From CAZOMR01 sp964580655 (GTDB taxonomy: Bacteria > RBG-13-61-14 > CAZOMR01), in assembly GCA_964580655.1 (NCBI GenBank), contig CAZOMR010000007.1, positions 1-30,414 of the forward strand: DNA of 30,414 bases. Reading direction: 5' to 3'. Below, in pieces: positions 1 to 7,600 of the stretch. The notes below the pieces were generated by a model, which was not told the DNA's origin, made no database searches, and saw only the letters and a program-made list of their open reading frames with translations. Position 1 is the first letter of the stretch. The number at the start of each line of letters is the position of its first letter. The translations under genes were made by a program, and so were the position numbers.

Positions 1-118
1 GCCGAACCACTGTCTGGTTGATCCGTCTCAGTCCCAGGCCCCTGAGCACGGCCCTGTGTTTTTCCGGCCGGCCTATGGGGCTTCTCTTCAAAGTGATTTT
101 GAGATTCTTCTCCGCCAT
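1..118 (-). CDS. rpmD: Ribosomal protein L30, N-terminal part (cut by window edge)
   Basis: This is the first 39 codons of large-subunit protein L30; the rest lies beyond base 1. The visible protein starts MAEKNLKITLKRSPIGRPEK and continues through an RGLGLRRINQTVV segment, the usual L30 signature for binding 23S rRNA (seen). The ATG lies 9 bases after the rpsE stop and is preceded by AGGCAGG, a workable Shine-Dalgarno, so it is translated from the same message. In the usual spc order rplO and secY would follow next (known arrangement, not visible here). Confidence 0.9.
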   Translation of the reverse strand, partial: MAEKNLKITLKRSPIGRPEKHRAVLRGLGLRRINQTVVR

Positions 119-127
119 CCTGCCTCG

Positions 128-631
128 TTATCCCTCACGCTCATCCGGATGTCTTCCGCGAATCTTGGCCACCTTTTCCTTCGTGGTCAAATTAGCGAGC
201 GCATCAAATGTTGCCTTGGCCACATTGTTCGGATTATTGCTACCCAATGCCTTGCCCAACACATTGTTGATCCCGGCCACCTCCATCACCGCCCTTACAG
301 CTCCGCCCGCGATCACGCCTGTGCCTGGAGAGGCTGGTTTGAGAAGGACTTTTGCCGCACCGCATTTGCCCAACACCTCGTGCGGTATGGTCGCGCCCTC
401 GGAAATCGGCACCTCAACCATATTCTTCTTCGCCTTCTCGACTCCCTTCCGAATCGCTTCCGGAACCTCATGCGCCTTTCCCATGGCCATGCCGGCTCTT
501 CCCTGACCATCCCCGGCCACCACAAGCGCGCTGAAGCTGAAGCGTCTACCCCCCTTGACCACCTTGGCCACGCGGTTGATATATACCACCTTGTCTTTTA
601 ACTCTTGCTCTTGTTCTTCTACATCGAACAC
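128..631 (-). CDS. rpsE: Ribosomal protein S5
   Basis: S5 is a small-subunit protein near the decoding centre and mRNA entry channel, involved in translational accuracy. The 167-residue length is normal. The N-terminal double-stranded-RNA-binding-like domain covers roughly residues 12-78 (VVYINRVAKVVKGGRRFSFS, then VVAGDGQGRAGMAMGKAHEV). The C-terminal domain has GTGVIAGGAVRAVMEVAGI. The start codon is GTG, with AGGAG six bases upstream, which decides this start. It lies 11 bases after rplR and 9 before rpmD. Nothing is missing; the identification is certain. Confidence 0.98.
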   Translation of the reverse strand: MFDVEEQEQELKDKVVYINRVAKVVKGGRRFSFSALVVAGDGQGRAGMAMGKAHEVPEAIRKGVEKAKKNMVEVPISEGATIPHEVLGKCGAAKVLLKPASPGTGVIAGGAVRAVMEVAGINNVLGKALGSNNPNNVAKATFDALANLTTKEKVAKIRGRHPDEREG

Positions 632-642
632 ACTGGTTCTCC

Positions 643-1017
643 TTAAAATTTCAATCCTGCTTCTCTTGCCGCATCCGCCAGTGCCCGGACCCGACCGTGA
701 TAGAGAAAACCGTTTCTATCGAAAACCACCTTCTCAATCCCGGCCTTCAGGCATCTGTGTGCCACAAGTTTTCCCACCTCAATCGCCGCCTTCTGATTAT
801 CAGTATCTTTAAGCTTTCCACTCAACTCCTTGCACAAGGTGCTTGCTGAAACCAGAGTTCGGCCTTGTACATCATCAATCACCTGGGTGTAGACATGTCT
901 ATTGCTGATGAACACACACAAACGGGGCCTCTCATGAATGCCCTTCACATTGCGGCGCACCCGCTTGCGCCTGATATCCCTGGCTCTTGCCCGACTAAAA
1001 GTCATGACTCCCCCCAT
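643..1017 (-). CDS. rplR: Ribosomal protein L18
   Basis: L18 binds 5S rRNA together with L5 in the central protuberance. The 124-residue product has a basic N-terminus (RARARDIRRKRVRRN) followed by the L18 core ERPRLCVFISNRHVYTQVIDD and a C-terminal DRNGFLYHGRVRALADAAREAG (seen). Two starts are possible. The first ATG has GAGG just upstream, and a second ATG four codons later has a GGGGGGAG tract in front of it. I kept the first, and the choice changes only four residues. The gene begins 7 bases after rplF. Confidence 0.97.
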   Translation of the reverse strand: MGGVMTFSRARARDIRRKRVRRNVKGIHERPRLCVFISNRHVYTQVIDDVQGRTLVSASTLCKELSGKLKDTDNQKAAIEVGKLVAHRCLKAGIEKVVFDRNGFLYHGRVRALADAAREAGLKF

Positions 1018-1024
1018 GTCCTCA

Positions 1025-1570
1025 CTAGGTGCCTGTGCCTACCGCGGCCTTGCCTGCCTTTCGCCGGATCATCTCGTCCGCATACCGTATTCCTTTGCCT
1101 TTATAAGGCTCAGGCGGCCTGAAGGACCTTATCTCTGCGGCCGCCTGTCCCACCTTCACCTTGTCTATCCCGCGCACCGTGATAAAACCCTTCTCCGAAC
1201 TGACCTCTACGCCTTCCGGAATGGAGTAGACAACCGGCAGGGGAAAGCCCAACATCATGTGTAGTTCCCTGCCCTTTATTTCAGCCCTGTAGCCGACACC
1301 CATCACTTCCAGCCTTTTCTCGAACCCCCTGGTCACACCCTCCACCATGTTCTTGATCAAAGAGCGATACAAGCCGTGCAATGATCGGGTCTGGCGTTCA
1401 TCGTCATTGCGCTTTACGCGTAAGAGGTTATCCTCTATTGCCAGTTCTATCCCTGGTTTGATCTCGCATGAAAGTTCGCCTTTGGGCCCCTGCACGCGAA
1501 TCTTTGGGGGATTCCAGTCCACCTTGACTTCTGGCGGAATAAGGACTGGCTGTTTACCTATTCTGGACAT
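1025..1570 (-). CDS. rplF: Ribosomal protein L6
   Basis: L6 is a two-domain protein at the base of the L7/L12 stalk, close to the sarcin-ricin loop where EF-G and EF-Tu act. The 181-residue protein begins MSRIGKQPVLIPPEV and carries the C-terminal signature FRPPEPYKGKGIRYADE with RRKAGKA (seen), which is the family hallmark. It lies 15 bases downstream of rpsH in the normal spc order. Length and ends are normal. Confidence 0.98.
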   Translation of the reverse strand: MSRIGKQPVLIPPEVKVDWNPPKIRVQGPKGELSCEIKPGIELAIEDNLLRVKRNDDERQTRSLHGLYRSLIKNMVEGVTRGFEKRLEVMGVGYRAEIKGRELHMMLGFPLPVVYSIPEGVEVSSEKGFITVRGIDKVKVGQAAAEIRSFRPPEPYKGKGIRYADEMIRRKAGKAAVGTGT

Positions 1571-1585
1571 CTTACTCTCTCATCC

Positions 1586-1981
1586 TCACCATATTGAGCA
1601 GACCCACTCTCCTCCCACTCCCTGGTTGCGGGCCTCGCGGTCTGTCATAACCCCCCTTGAAGTAGAGAGTATGGCGACGCCCATTCCGCCCCTGACCATT
1701 GGGATCTCTTCCTTGCCTACATACACCCTTTGTCCTGGCCGAGAGAACCTCTTAAGTCCTTGAATCACGGGTTGCTCGTTACTGTCATACCTGAGAAAGA
1801 CCGCGAGTATCTCCCTGCGCTGATCCAGGATTGGCTTGTAGTCCTTGATAAATCCTTCTTCTTTTAGAATCCGGGCGATCTCTCGTTTTATCTTGCTCGA
1901 AGGCATCTCCACCTTCTCATGCCGGGCCTTTTGTGCGTTGCGGATCCGGGTGAGCATATCCGCTATCGGGTCGGTCATCAT
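1586..1981 (-). CDS. rpsH: Ribosomal protein S8
   Basis: S8 binds the central domain of 16S rRNA; in E. coli it is also the translational repressor of the spc operon (family knowledge). The 131-residue protein starts MMTDPIADMLTRIRNAQ, the standard S8 N-terminus. It ends with STSRGVMTDREARNQGVGGE, the conserved RNA-contact region. Two ATGs stand in tandem and I used the first; either gives a normal S8. It follows rpsN by 13 bases. I did not find an obvious S8-binding mimic near rplE, but I cannot fold the whole RNA by eye. Confidence 0.98.
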   Translation of the reverse strand: MMTDPIADMLTRIRNAQKARHEKVEMPSSKIKREIARILKEEGFIKDYKPILDQRREILAVFLRYDSNEQPVIQGLKRFSRPGQRVYVGKEEIPMVRGGMGVAILSTSRGVMTDREARNQGVGGEWVCSIW

Positions 1982-1994
1982 CTCATCTTCTCCT

Positions 1995-2180
1995 TCACCA
2001 GCTCGACTTTATCACGCCCGGAATTTTTCCTTCCAAAGCCAGCTTGCGAAAGCATATCCGGCACATATCAAATTTCCTGTAATAGGCTCGTGGCCGGCCG
2101 CATATGGGACACCGGTTATATTCCCGAACCTTGAATTTCTTCGCCCTCTTTGCTTTCACCATCAAGGATTTCTTTGCCAC
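1995..2180 (-). CDS. rpsN: Ribosomal protein S14, zinc-binding type (type Z)
   Basis: This is the short, 61-residue zinc-containing form of S14, a protein of the 30S head. Four cysteines form a zinc site: C24 and C27 (CPIC) and C40 and C43 (CRIC). Family members lacking zinc are about 100 residues and have lost these cysteines. The end GVIKSSW is typical of S14. The start is GTG, preceded by an AAGGGG tract four to five bases away. It sits between rplE and rpsH as in most bacteria. Having the zinc form as the S14 of this operon implies zinc demand by ribosomes (inference). Confidence 0.97.
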   Translation of the reverse strand: MAKKSLMVKAKRAKKFKVREYNRCPICGRPRAYYRKFDMCRICFRKLALEGKIPGVIKSSW

Positions 2181-2195
2181 TAAACCCCCCTTGTC

Positions 2196-2738
2196 CTATG
2201 TTTCCCTAAACGGCATTCCGAGCAGTTTCAAAAGCGCTCTTGCCTCCTCGTCGGTCTCGGAGGTCGTTAAGATGCTGACATTCATCCCTTGAATCCGCTC
2301 TACCTTGTCGTAGTTGATCTCCGGGAAGATTATCTGCTCACGGACTCCCAGTGAGAAGTTTCCTCTTCCGTCAAATGAGCGCGGGGACACCCCGCGGAAG
2401 TCACGCACTCTTGGCAGTGCCACATTGACGAGCCGATCGAAGAACTCATACATCCTTTCCCCACGCAGGGTTACCATGCATCCTATTGGCATGCCTGCGC
2501 GTAGCTTGAAGGTTGCGATGGACTTGCGCGCCCGGGTCACCACTGGCTTCTGTCCTGCTATCTGCTTCAACTCCTCGACAGCCGACTCCAGCACCTTGAT
2601 GTTCTGAATCGCCTCACCCAGGCCCATGTTGATCACTATTTTCTCAAGTCGGGGAACGCGGGAGATATTCCTGTACCCGAACTCCTTGACCAGGTTTGGC
2701 CGGACATCCTTTTCATAAAATTCCTTCAAACGCACCAC
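2196..2738 (-). CDS. rplE: Ribosomal protein L5
   Basis: L5 binds 5S rRNA and contacts the P-site tRNA. The 180-residue protein has the L5 landmarks KIVINMGLGEAIQN, QKPVVTRARKSIATFKLR, GCMVTLRG and PRVRDFRGVSPRSFDGRGN (seen). The start is GTG with AAGGAG seven bases upstream. The 45-base gap after rplX contains a small GGAGG/CCTCC hairpin (about 2753-2770) directly before this Shine-Dalgarno, which could modulate initiation (inference). Otherwise normal. Confidence 0.98.
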   Translation of the reverse strand: MVRLKEFYEKDVRPNLVKEFGYRNISRVPRLEKIVINMGLGEAIQNIKVLESAVEELKQIAGQKPVVTRARKSIATFKLRAGMPIGCMVTLRGERMYEFFDRLVNVALPRVRDFRGVSPRSFDGRGNFSLGVREQIIFPEINYDKVERIQGMNVSILTTSETDEEARALLKLLGMPFRET

Positions 2739-2783
2739 TGGTCAGCTCCTTCGGAGGCTTCGCGTCCTCCAGACCCTTCAGGC

Positions 2784-3131
2784 TCAATCAATCTGTTCTC
2801 CGCATTCAGAGCAGACGCGCACCCGGGCTCCGGTCTCCAGGCGCACGACCCCTGGTCGCATGGCCTTGTCGCACTTGGGGCAGATAAGTTGAAGGTTGCT
2901 CAGGGGAACGGGGGCCTCCCTCTCGATAATTCCTCCCTGGGGGGTGCCCGGAGTTCCCGGTTTCAGATGCCGTTTCACGAAGTTCACCTTCTCCACCAGC
3001 GCCCTGTCCTTCTTCCTTATTACCCGCAGGACCTTGCCGGTCTTTCCGCGCTCCTTGCCGGCAATGACCCTGACCGTGTCATTACGATGAATCAAATACC
3101 TTGTCCTCCGCGGCCGCATGGCATTCCCCAT
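2784..3131 (-). CDS. rplX: Ribosomal protein L24 with C-terminal zinc-ribbon-like end
   Basis: L24 is an early assembly initiator of the 50S subunit. The KOW motif is in residues 18-45 (DTVRVIAGKERGKTGKVLRV). The C-terminal part carries two CxxC pairs (C84/C87 and C107/C110), a zinc-ribbon-like ending found in part of the family. With 115 residues it is a little longer than the roughly 104 of E. coli. The start at the first ATG has AAAGGA close upstream. A second ATG four codons later, with GGGGA ahead of it, is nearly as good. Confidence 0.97.
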   Translation of the reverse strand: MGNAMRPRRTRYLIHRNDTVRVIAGKERGKTGKVLRVIRKKDRALVEKVNFVKRHLKPGTPGTPQGGIIEREAPVPLSNLQLICPKCDKAMRPGVVRLETGARVRVCSECGEQID

Positions 3132-3142
3132 GTCCTTTTACC

Positions 3143-3511
3143 TCAAAGCACCTCGGGTGCCAGGGAGATGATCTTGGTAAACTTCCTGGCCCGAAGTTCC
3201 CTGGCAACCGGGCCGAACACGCGTGTCCCGAGCGGCTCAAGCTGGTTGTTGATCAAAACCGCTGAATTGTCGTCAAACCGGATATAAGTCCCGTCCGGCC
3301 TGCTTACCTCCTTGCTTGTCCGGACCACCACTGCCTTGAGAACCTCCCCTTTCTTTACCCTGGAATTAGGGATGGCCTCCTTCACGCTCACCACGACCAC
3401 ATCCCCGAGACTGGCATATCGGCGGCGGCTTGCGCCCAGTACCTTAACGCACAAGACCCGCTTTGCGCCGGAGTTATCAGCCACATTCAATACACTTTCA
3501 GTCTGGATCAT
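3143..3511 (-). CDS. rplN: Ribosomal protein L14
   Basis: L14 lies at the subunit interface and forms bridge B8. The 122-residue protein starts MIQTESVLNVADNSGAKRV. It contains VVRTSKEVSRPDGTYIRFDDNSAVLIN and ends REL(R)ARKFTKIISLAPEVL, all standard for L14 (seen). The stop is TGA. The spacing to rpsQ upstream is 10 bases and to rplX downstream is 11. There is nothing unusual in it. Confidence 0.98.
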   Translation of the reverse strand: MIQTESVLNVADNSGAKRVLCVKVLGASRRRYASLGDVVVVSVKEAIPNSRVKKGEVLKAVVVRTSKEVSRPDGTYIRFDDNSAVLINNQLEPLGTRVFGPVARELRARKFTKIISLAPEVL

Positions 3512-3521
3512 GGTTTAAGCC

Positions 3522-3797
3522 TTATGCCCCGCGTTCTATAATTTTCAGTACCCGCCACCTTTTATCCTTGCTTAATGGCCGGGTTTCAATGATCTCTACC
3601 CTGTCCCCTACATGACATTCATTCTTTTCATCATGAGCCTTGAACTTTTTCCTCTTAATAATATATTTCTTGTATCTGGTTCCTTTGACTCTTCGTCCCA
3701 CCACCACTACCACAGTCTTGTTCATCTTGTCGCTTACCACCACACCCTGGCGGATCTTGCGTAAACCGCGCTGAATTCCTTCATATCCTTCGGACAT
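3522..3797 (-). CDS. rpsQ: Ribosomal protein S17
   Basis: S17 is an OB-fold protein that binds 16S rRNA early in 30S assembly. The core begins at about residue 15 with RQGVVVSDKMNKTVVVVVGR, followed by YKKYIIKRKKFKAHDEKNEC and GDRVEIIETRPLSKDKRWRV (seen). The 91 residues include about 13 more at the N-terminus than the shortest family members; this is common. It lies between rpmC and rplN. Confidence 0.97.
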   Translation of the reverse strand: MSEGYEGIQRGLRKIRQGVVVSDKMNKTVVVVVGRRVKGTRYKKYIIKRKKFKAHDEKNECHVGDRVEIIETRPLSKDKRWRVLKIIERGA

Positions 3798-3809
3798 TCT
3801 CTAATTCTC

Positions 3810-4037
3810 CTACAGACCCTTCAGACTTTTCCCGGGTGTTCTGGCTTGCTTAAGATTCTTCTCGCGAATCAATCCCAGAACCCGTGCCAGGTCTTTGCGT
3901 ATCAAATTCAACTGAGCAGTGTTACTCAAGTCTCCGCTGGCTTTCTGAAGACGCAGGTGAAAAAGCGTTTCTCGAAGGTCCTTTTCCTTGCTCAGAAGTT
4001 CCTCGTCCGTAAGCTCTCTCACCTCGCTAGCCTTCAT
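3810..4037 (-). CDS. rpmC: Ribosomal protein L29
   Basis: L29 is a small helical hairpin near the polypeptide exit tunnel, where trigger factor and SRP dock together with L23. The sequence MKASEVRELTDEELLSKEKD and LRETLFHLRLQKASGDLSN are classic L29. Its 75 residues include a C-terminal basic tail (ARTPGKSLKGL) slightly longer than the minimal form. The ATG overlaps the end of rplP by 11 bases, so translation is probably coupled. The GAGGG Shine-Dalgarno lies inside the rplP coding end. Confidence 0.97.
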   Translation of the reverse strand: MKASEVRELTDEELLSKEKDLRETLFHLRLQKASGDLSNTAQLNLIRKDLARVLGLIREKNLKQARTPGKSLKGL

Positions 4038-4449
4038 GGTGATGTTCCCTCTTCAGAAACCTGATTGGAATCGGGAGCTTATGTCCGGCCAGCCGAAATG
4101 CCTCAGCCGCCACATTCTCCGAAACCCCAGCCAGTTCGAATAACACTCGTCCCGGTTTCACCACCGCGACCCACTGTTCCGGTGGTCCCTTTCCCTTGCC
4201 CATCCTTGTCTCAAGCGGCTTTTTGCTTAAGGGCTTATCCGGGAAAATACGTATCCAGAGTTTGCCGCTTCGTTTCACATGCCGTGTGATGGCTATCCTG
4301 GCGGCCTCTATCTGCCGGGCCGTGAGCCATGCCCTGTCTGCGGCCTGGAGTCCATATTCCCCGAACTGCAATCTTGAGCCACGTCTGGCCGTTCCCTTGA
4401 GCCGGCCCTTGTGCTGTCTCCTATACTTTGTCCTTTTGGGCATCAACAT
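4027..4449 (-). CDS. rplP: Ribosomal protein L16
   Basis: L16 organises the A-site tRNA contact region of the 50S subunit. The 140-residue protein starts MLMPKRTKYRRQHKGRLKG, the standard N-terminus, and contains ITRHVKRSGKLWIRIFPDKP and TRMGKGKGPPEQWVAVVKPG (seen). The MLMPKR start is the usual one in the family. The end HHHEG overlaps the rpmC start. It follows rpsC by 21 bases. Confidence 0.98.
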   Translation of the reverse strand: MLMPKRTKYRRQHKGRLKGTARRGSRLQFGEYGLQAADRAWLTARQIEAARIAITRHVKRSGKLWIRIFPDKPLSKKPLETRMGKGKGPPEQWVAVVKPGRVLFELAGVSENVAAEAFRLAGHKLPIPIRFLKREHHHEG

Positions 4450-4470
4450 GATCGCATAACTCCCTTTTGC

Positions 4471-5124
4471 CTACATCCTCACCCCGACCTTGTCAGAGCC
4501 TTTCAGGACTTCTCCCTTGAAAATCCAGACCTTGACTCCGATCACCCCGTAGGTTGTTCGGGCCTGTGTGTATCCGTAATCAATATCCGCACGGAGGGTA
4601 TGGAGAGGCACTCTTCCCTCTCGATACCACTCGCTTCTTGCTATCTCTGTTCCACCCAGCCTGCCGGCGCATGAGACCTTCACACCTTTAGCTCCGAATT
4701 TCAATGCCAGGGAAATCGCTTTTTTCATGGCGCGTCGGAAGGATACCCGTCTTTGCAACTGCATAGCCACATTCTCGCTTACCAACTGTGCGTCGGCCTC
4801 GGCCGGCCTCACCTCGTGAATGTTGACAAAGACCTCTGCCCCGGTAAATGGCTGGATCTCCTGCCTGAGCATATCTATCTCCGAGCCCCTCTTCCCGATC
4901 ACCACCGCTGGCCGGGCCGCATATATATTGATCCTGCATTTGTCAGTTGAGCGCTCTATCTCTATTCGCGATACCCCTGCGTGGTAAAGTTTTTTCTTTA
5001 TATACCCCCGGATCGCCAGGTCCTCATGCAGGAGTTTGGCGTAATCTCTATTTGCATACCACTTTGAATCCCACTCCTTGATGTAGCCCAGTCTGAAGCC
5101 AATCGGGTGAGTCTTTTGTCCCAA
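4471..5124 (-). CDS. rpsC: Ribosomal protein S3, TTG start
   Basis: S3 forms part of the mRNA entry tunnel and has helicase activity on mRNA with S4 and S5. I start it at TTG (codon fwd 5122-5124), giving MGQKTHPIGFRLGYIKEWDS, the family-standard N-terminus. An AAGGAGG Shine-Dalgarno lies eight bases upstream. A longer in-frame reading would translate through that Shine-Dalgarno, so it is rejected. The KH domain has the GKRG loop at residues 77-80. The C-terminal domain has ARSEWYREGRVPLHTLRADI. The product is 217 residues, normal length. Confidence 0.97.
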   Translation of the reverse strand: MGQKTHPIGFRLGYIKEWDSKWYANRDYAKLLHEDLAIRGYIKKKLYHAGVSRIEIERSTDKCRINIYAARPAVVIGKRGSEIDMLRQEIQPFTGAEVFVNIHEVRPAEADAQLVSENVAMQLQRRVSFRRAMKKAISLALKFGAKGVKVSCAGRLGGTEIARSEWYREGRVPLHTLRADIDYGYTQARTTYGVIGVKVWIFKGEVLKGSDKVGVRM

Positions 5125-5159
5125 AATCTTGTCCTCCTTCAAGTCCTATGGACTTTTCC

Positions 5160-5513
5160 CTATTCCTCCATGTCCAGGATCAGTGTGATATGACTGGTGC
5201 GCCGTCGAATTTCAGTGCCCCGTCCCATTGCGCGGGCGCGATAGCGCTTCAGAGTCGGGCCTTCGTCCACCATCACTCGTTTCACCACAAGATGGTCCAT
5301 ATCCAGTCCCATGTCCTTGTCCTCATTCAGGCACTCCGCATTAGCCAGTGCGGATTTGAGCAGCTTAAGTAGAACCCGGCTGGCCCGCTTCGGACTCACC
5401 TGGAGAAAACTCTGCGCTTCCTCTACTGGCCTGCCCCGAACCAGGTCGGCCAAGAGCCGCACCTTGCGCGGGGACATCCGGATAAAACTTGTTTTTGCAA
5501 CTACTTCCGGCAT
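5160..5513 (-). CDS. rplV: Ribosomal protein L22
   Basis: L22 lines the exit tunnel; its long beta-hairpin is the site of macrolide-resistance changes and SecM-type stalling in other bacteria. The 117-residue protein has SFIRMSPRKVRLLADLVRG, SALANAECLNED and RYRARAMGRGTEIRRRTSHI, the last being the hairpin tip region (seen). It starts 4 bases after rpsS ends, so coupling is likely. It is normal in length. Confidence 0.98.
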   Translation of the reverse strand: MPEVVAKTSFIRMSPRKVRLLADLVRGRPVEEAQSFLQVSPKRASRVLLKLLKSALANAECLNEDKDMGLDMDHLVVKRVMVDEGPTLKRYRARAMGRGTEIRRRTSHITLILDMEE

Positions 5514-5517
5514 TCGG

Positions 5518-5805
5518 TTATCCTCGGGCCTTCATCTTTGTCTTGCGGTCTCCGGAGTGGCCGAAGAAGACCCTTGTAGGAGAGAATTCTCCCAGTTTAT
5601 GCCCGACCATATTTTCTGTAATAAACACGGGGATGAATTTCCTGCCGTTATGCACATTGAAGGTCAAGCCCACCATATCGGGTGTTATTGTGGATCTCCT
5701 CGACCATGTCTGAATAGGTCGTTTGGTCCCGGTCTTGCTGGCCTGCTCCACCTTTTTCATTAAGTGGTCATCTACGAACGGCCCTTTCTTTATCGATCTA
5801 GCCAA
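5518..5805 (-). CDS. rpsS: Ribosomal protein S19, TTG start
   Basis: S19 is in the 30S head and contacts S13 and the A-site tRNA. The 95-residue protein reads MARSIKKGPFVDDHLMKKVE with TWSRRSTITPDMVGLTFNVHNG and MVGHKLGEFSPTRVF (seen). The start codon is TTG, with GGAGGAG seven bases upstream; no ATG lies in a position that would keep the conserved N-terminus. It follows rplB by 27 bases. Confidence 0.97.
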   Translation of the reverse strand: MARSIKKGPFVDDHLMKKVEQASKTGTKRPIQTWSRRSTITPDMVGLTFNVHNGRKFIPVFITENMVGHKLGEFSPTRVFFGHSGDRKTKMKARG

Positions 5806-5832
5806 TCTTTGTCTCCTCCACCCCTTCGGGCC

Positions 5833-6660
5833 TTACTTCTTTGCCCGGCGTTTGACGATGTATTTATCCGAGCGGGTATTACGCCGGGTCTTCTTTCCCT
5901 TCGTTGGTACTCCCCACGGTGTAACAGGATGGCGGCCTCCCTTGCTCTTGCCTTCTCCCCCCCCGTGCGGATGATCCACTGGATTCATCGCGGACCCGCG
6001 CACCTTGGGCCTCCTGCCCATCCATCGGGTTCTTCCTGCCTTGCCTACGGATATATTTATGTGATCCAGGTTTCCGACCTGTCCTACCGTGGCCCAGCAG
6101 TCCTGATGCACCAGTCTCTCCTCGCCGCTTGGCAGGCGGACTTGCGCATATTTTCCCACCTTGGCCAGTACCTGGCCATTGGAACCGGCACTGCGCATCA
6201 ACTGACCGCCCTTGCCTTTCTTTAACTCAAGATTATGTATAACCGTGCCCAGGGGCAATTGCTTAAGCGGCAGATGATTGCCAGGGCGGATTTCCGCGCT
6301 CTCGCTGGCCACAAGGACATCTCCCACTCTCACCTGATCCGGTGCCAGGATATAGCTCTTTTCGCCGTCCAGATAGTGTAGAAGGGCCAACCTGGCACTC
6401 CGGTTCGGGTCATATTCCAAGGCGGCCACCTTGCCCGGCACATCCAGTTTATTTCTCTTGAAATCAATAACCCTGTATTTACGCTTGTGTCCGCCGCCCC
6501 TATGACGAACAGTCATCCGGCCTGAGTTGTTGCGCCCCCCGGTTGATGTCAGTGGCCGTGTCAGGGCTCGCTCCGGCTTTTTCTTCTCAAGCTCATCGGT
6601 GCTGACCCGTGTCATGAAGCGAATACCCGGTGAAACCGGCTTATAGCTTTTAATACCCAT
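5833..6660 (-). CDS. rplB: Ribosomal protein L2
   Basis: L2 is required for subunit association and peptidyl-transferase function. The 275-residue protein starts MGIKSYKPVSPGIRFMTR. It contains GGRNNSGRMTVRHRGGGHKR, and in its C-terminal region MNPVDHPHGGGEGKSKGGRH, which includes the conserved histidine of the family's catalytic-centre loop (seen). The C-terminus GKKTRRNTRSDKYIVKRR is normal. It sits 9 bases after rplW. Confidence 0.99.
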   Translation of the reverse strand: MGIKSYKPVSPGIRFMTRVSTDELEKKKPERALTRPLTSTGGRNNSGRMTVRHRGGGHKRKYRVIDFKRNKLDVPGKVAALEYDPNRSARLALLHYLDGEKSYILAPDQVRVGDVLVASESAEIRPGNHLPLKQLPLGTVIHNLELKKGKGGQLMRSAGSNGQVLAKVGKYAQVRLPSGEERLVHQDCWATVGQVGNLDHINISVGKAGRTRWMGRRPKVRGSAMNPVDHPHGGGEGKSKGGRHPVTPWGVPTKGKKTRRNTRSDKYIVKRRAKK

Positions 6661-6669
6661 CAGTTCTTC

Positions 6670-6963
6670 TTACATTCCCTCATAAAAGTCTATCCGGGAG
6701 CCCTCTTGAAGTGTCACCACTGCGCGCTTCCATGCGGAGCGTTTATTCACCGTCACTCGCCCCCTCAGACGGCGCTTGCCCTGCATCTGTGCTGTGCGGA
6801 CCTTCTTCACCTTCACGCTGAATAGCTTCTCCACAGCCTCCTTGATCTTGTGCTTGCTCGCCCGGCGGTCTACCTCAAACACTACCTGGTTCATCATTTC
6901 GTTCTGAAGATTGGTCTTCTCCGTGAGGAGTGGCCTCTTAATAATCTGATAGATGTCCTTCAT
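6670..6963 (-). CDS. rplW: Ribosomal protein L23
   Basis: L23 is at the tunnel exit and is the docking site for trigger factor and SRP. The 97-residue protein starts MKDIYQIIKRPLLTEKTNLQ. It contains VVFEVDRRASKHKIKEAVEKLF and VKVKKVRTAQMQGKRRLRGR (seen). Its ATG overlaps the rplD stop by four bases, indicating translational coupling with L4. Normal. Confidence 0.98.
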   Translation of the reverse strand: MKDIYQIIKRPLLTEKTNLQNEMMNQVVFEVDRRASKHKIKEAVEKLFSVKVKKVRTAQMQGKRRLRGRVTVNKRSAWKRAVVTLQEGSRIDFYEGM

Positions 6964-7562
6964 CCCAGCTCATCCTCCAGCCTGGCAAGTGCAGACCGGG
7001 TGATCACAAGTTGATCATAGAGAATTATATCCCGGACATTCAGCCCCTGTACACGCAGGACCTTGACATCAGGTAGGTTTCGGGCGCTCAACTCAATACT
7101 GTCATCCCTCTCGGGGATCACGATCATCACACTATCGAGGTTCATATCAGAGATGATCTCCCTTAATTTTCTTGTCTTTATCTCTTTAAGCGGAATTTCA
7201 TCCAGGATAATGATCTTCCCTTCGCGGCGCTTTTGACTCAGTGCCATTCTCAGGGCCGCCTTGCGCACCTTCCTGGGCAGGCGATAGGAATAATCCCTGG
7301 GTCGTGGACCGAATGCAACCCCTCCTCCAACCCATAGCGGCGAGGTGTTGGAGCCGGCCCTGGCTCTTCCCGTGCCCTTCTGCCTCCAGGGCTTTACTCC
7401 TCCTCCGCTGACCTCTGCGCGGGTCTTGGCTGAAGCCGTGCCCCTGCGGTGGCTTGATTCCTGCATTACCACCACCTCATGAAGGACATGCTCCTTCAGC
7501 GGGGCATCAAAGACCTTTGGATTCAGGTTAATCTTTGACACCTGATTATTCTTCACATCCAT
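6960..7562 (-). CDS. rplD: Ribosomal protein L4
   Basis: L4 is an assembly protein whose loop lines the exit tunnel; in E. coli it also represses its own operon. Conserved segments are TRAEVSGGGVKPWRQKGTGR, the tunnel loop ARAGSNTSPLWVGGGVAFGP, and the C-terminal RNLPDVKVLRVQGLNVRDII (seen). I start at the ATG giving MDVKNNQVSKINLN (200 residues), which matches the family's usual beginning. The reading frame is open 32 codons further to a GTG, but that extension has no L4 similarity. No good Shine-Dalgarno precedes the chosen ATG; a hairpin with a T-run sits there instead. The gene normally preceding it, rplC, is absent. Confidence 0.96.
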   Translation of the reverse strand: MDVKNNQVSKINLNPKVFDAPLKEHVLHEVVVMQESSHRRGTASAKTRAEVSGGGVKPWRQKGTGRARAGSNTSPLWVGGGVAFGPRPRDYSYRLPRKVRKAALRMALSQKRREGKIIILDEIPLKEIKTRKLREIISDMNLDSVMIVIPERDDSIELSARNLPDVKVLRVQGLNVRDIILYDQLVITRSALARLEDELG

Positions 7563-7571
7563 CAGGGCATG

Positions 7572-7600
7572 AAAAATCAGCTCTGATGTAGCTGATCCTT
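7572..7600 (-). promoter_or_regulatory. Terminator-like or attenuator hairpin before rplD
   Basis: On the minus strand ATCAGCT (7590-7596) and AGCTGAT (7576-7582) form a perfect 7-bp stem with a 7-base loop. The T-run that follows can extend it to 11 bp with two G-T pairs against AAGG. The structure ends about 10 bases before the rplD ATG and lies in the 104-base spacer where rplC would normally be. It could be a weak intrinsic terminator or an L4-responsive attenuator (inference). GC content of the stem is low, so strong termination is not expected. Confidence 0.45.
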
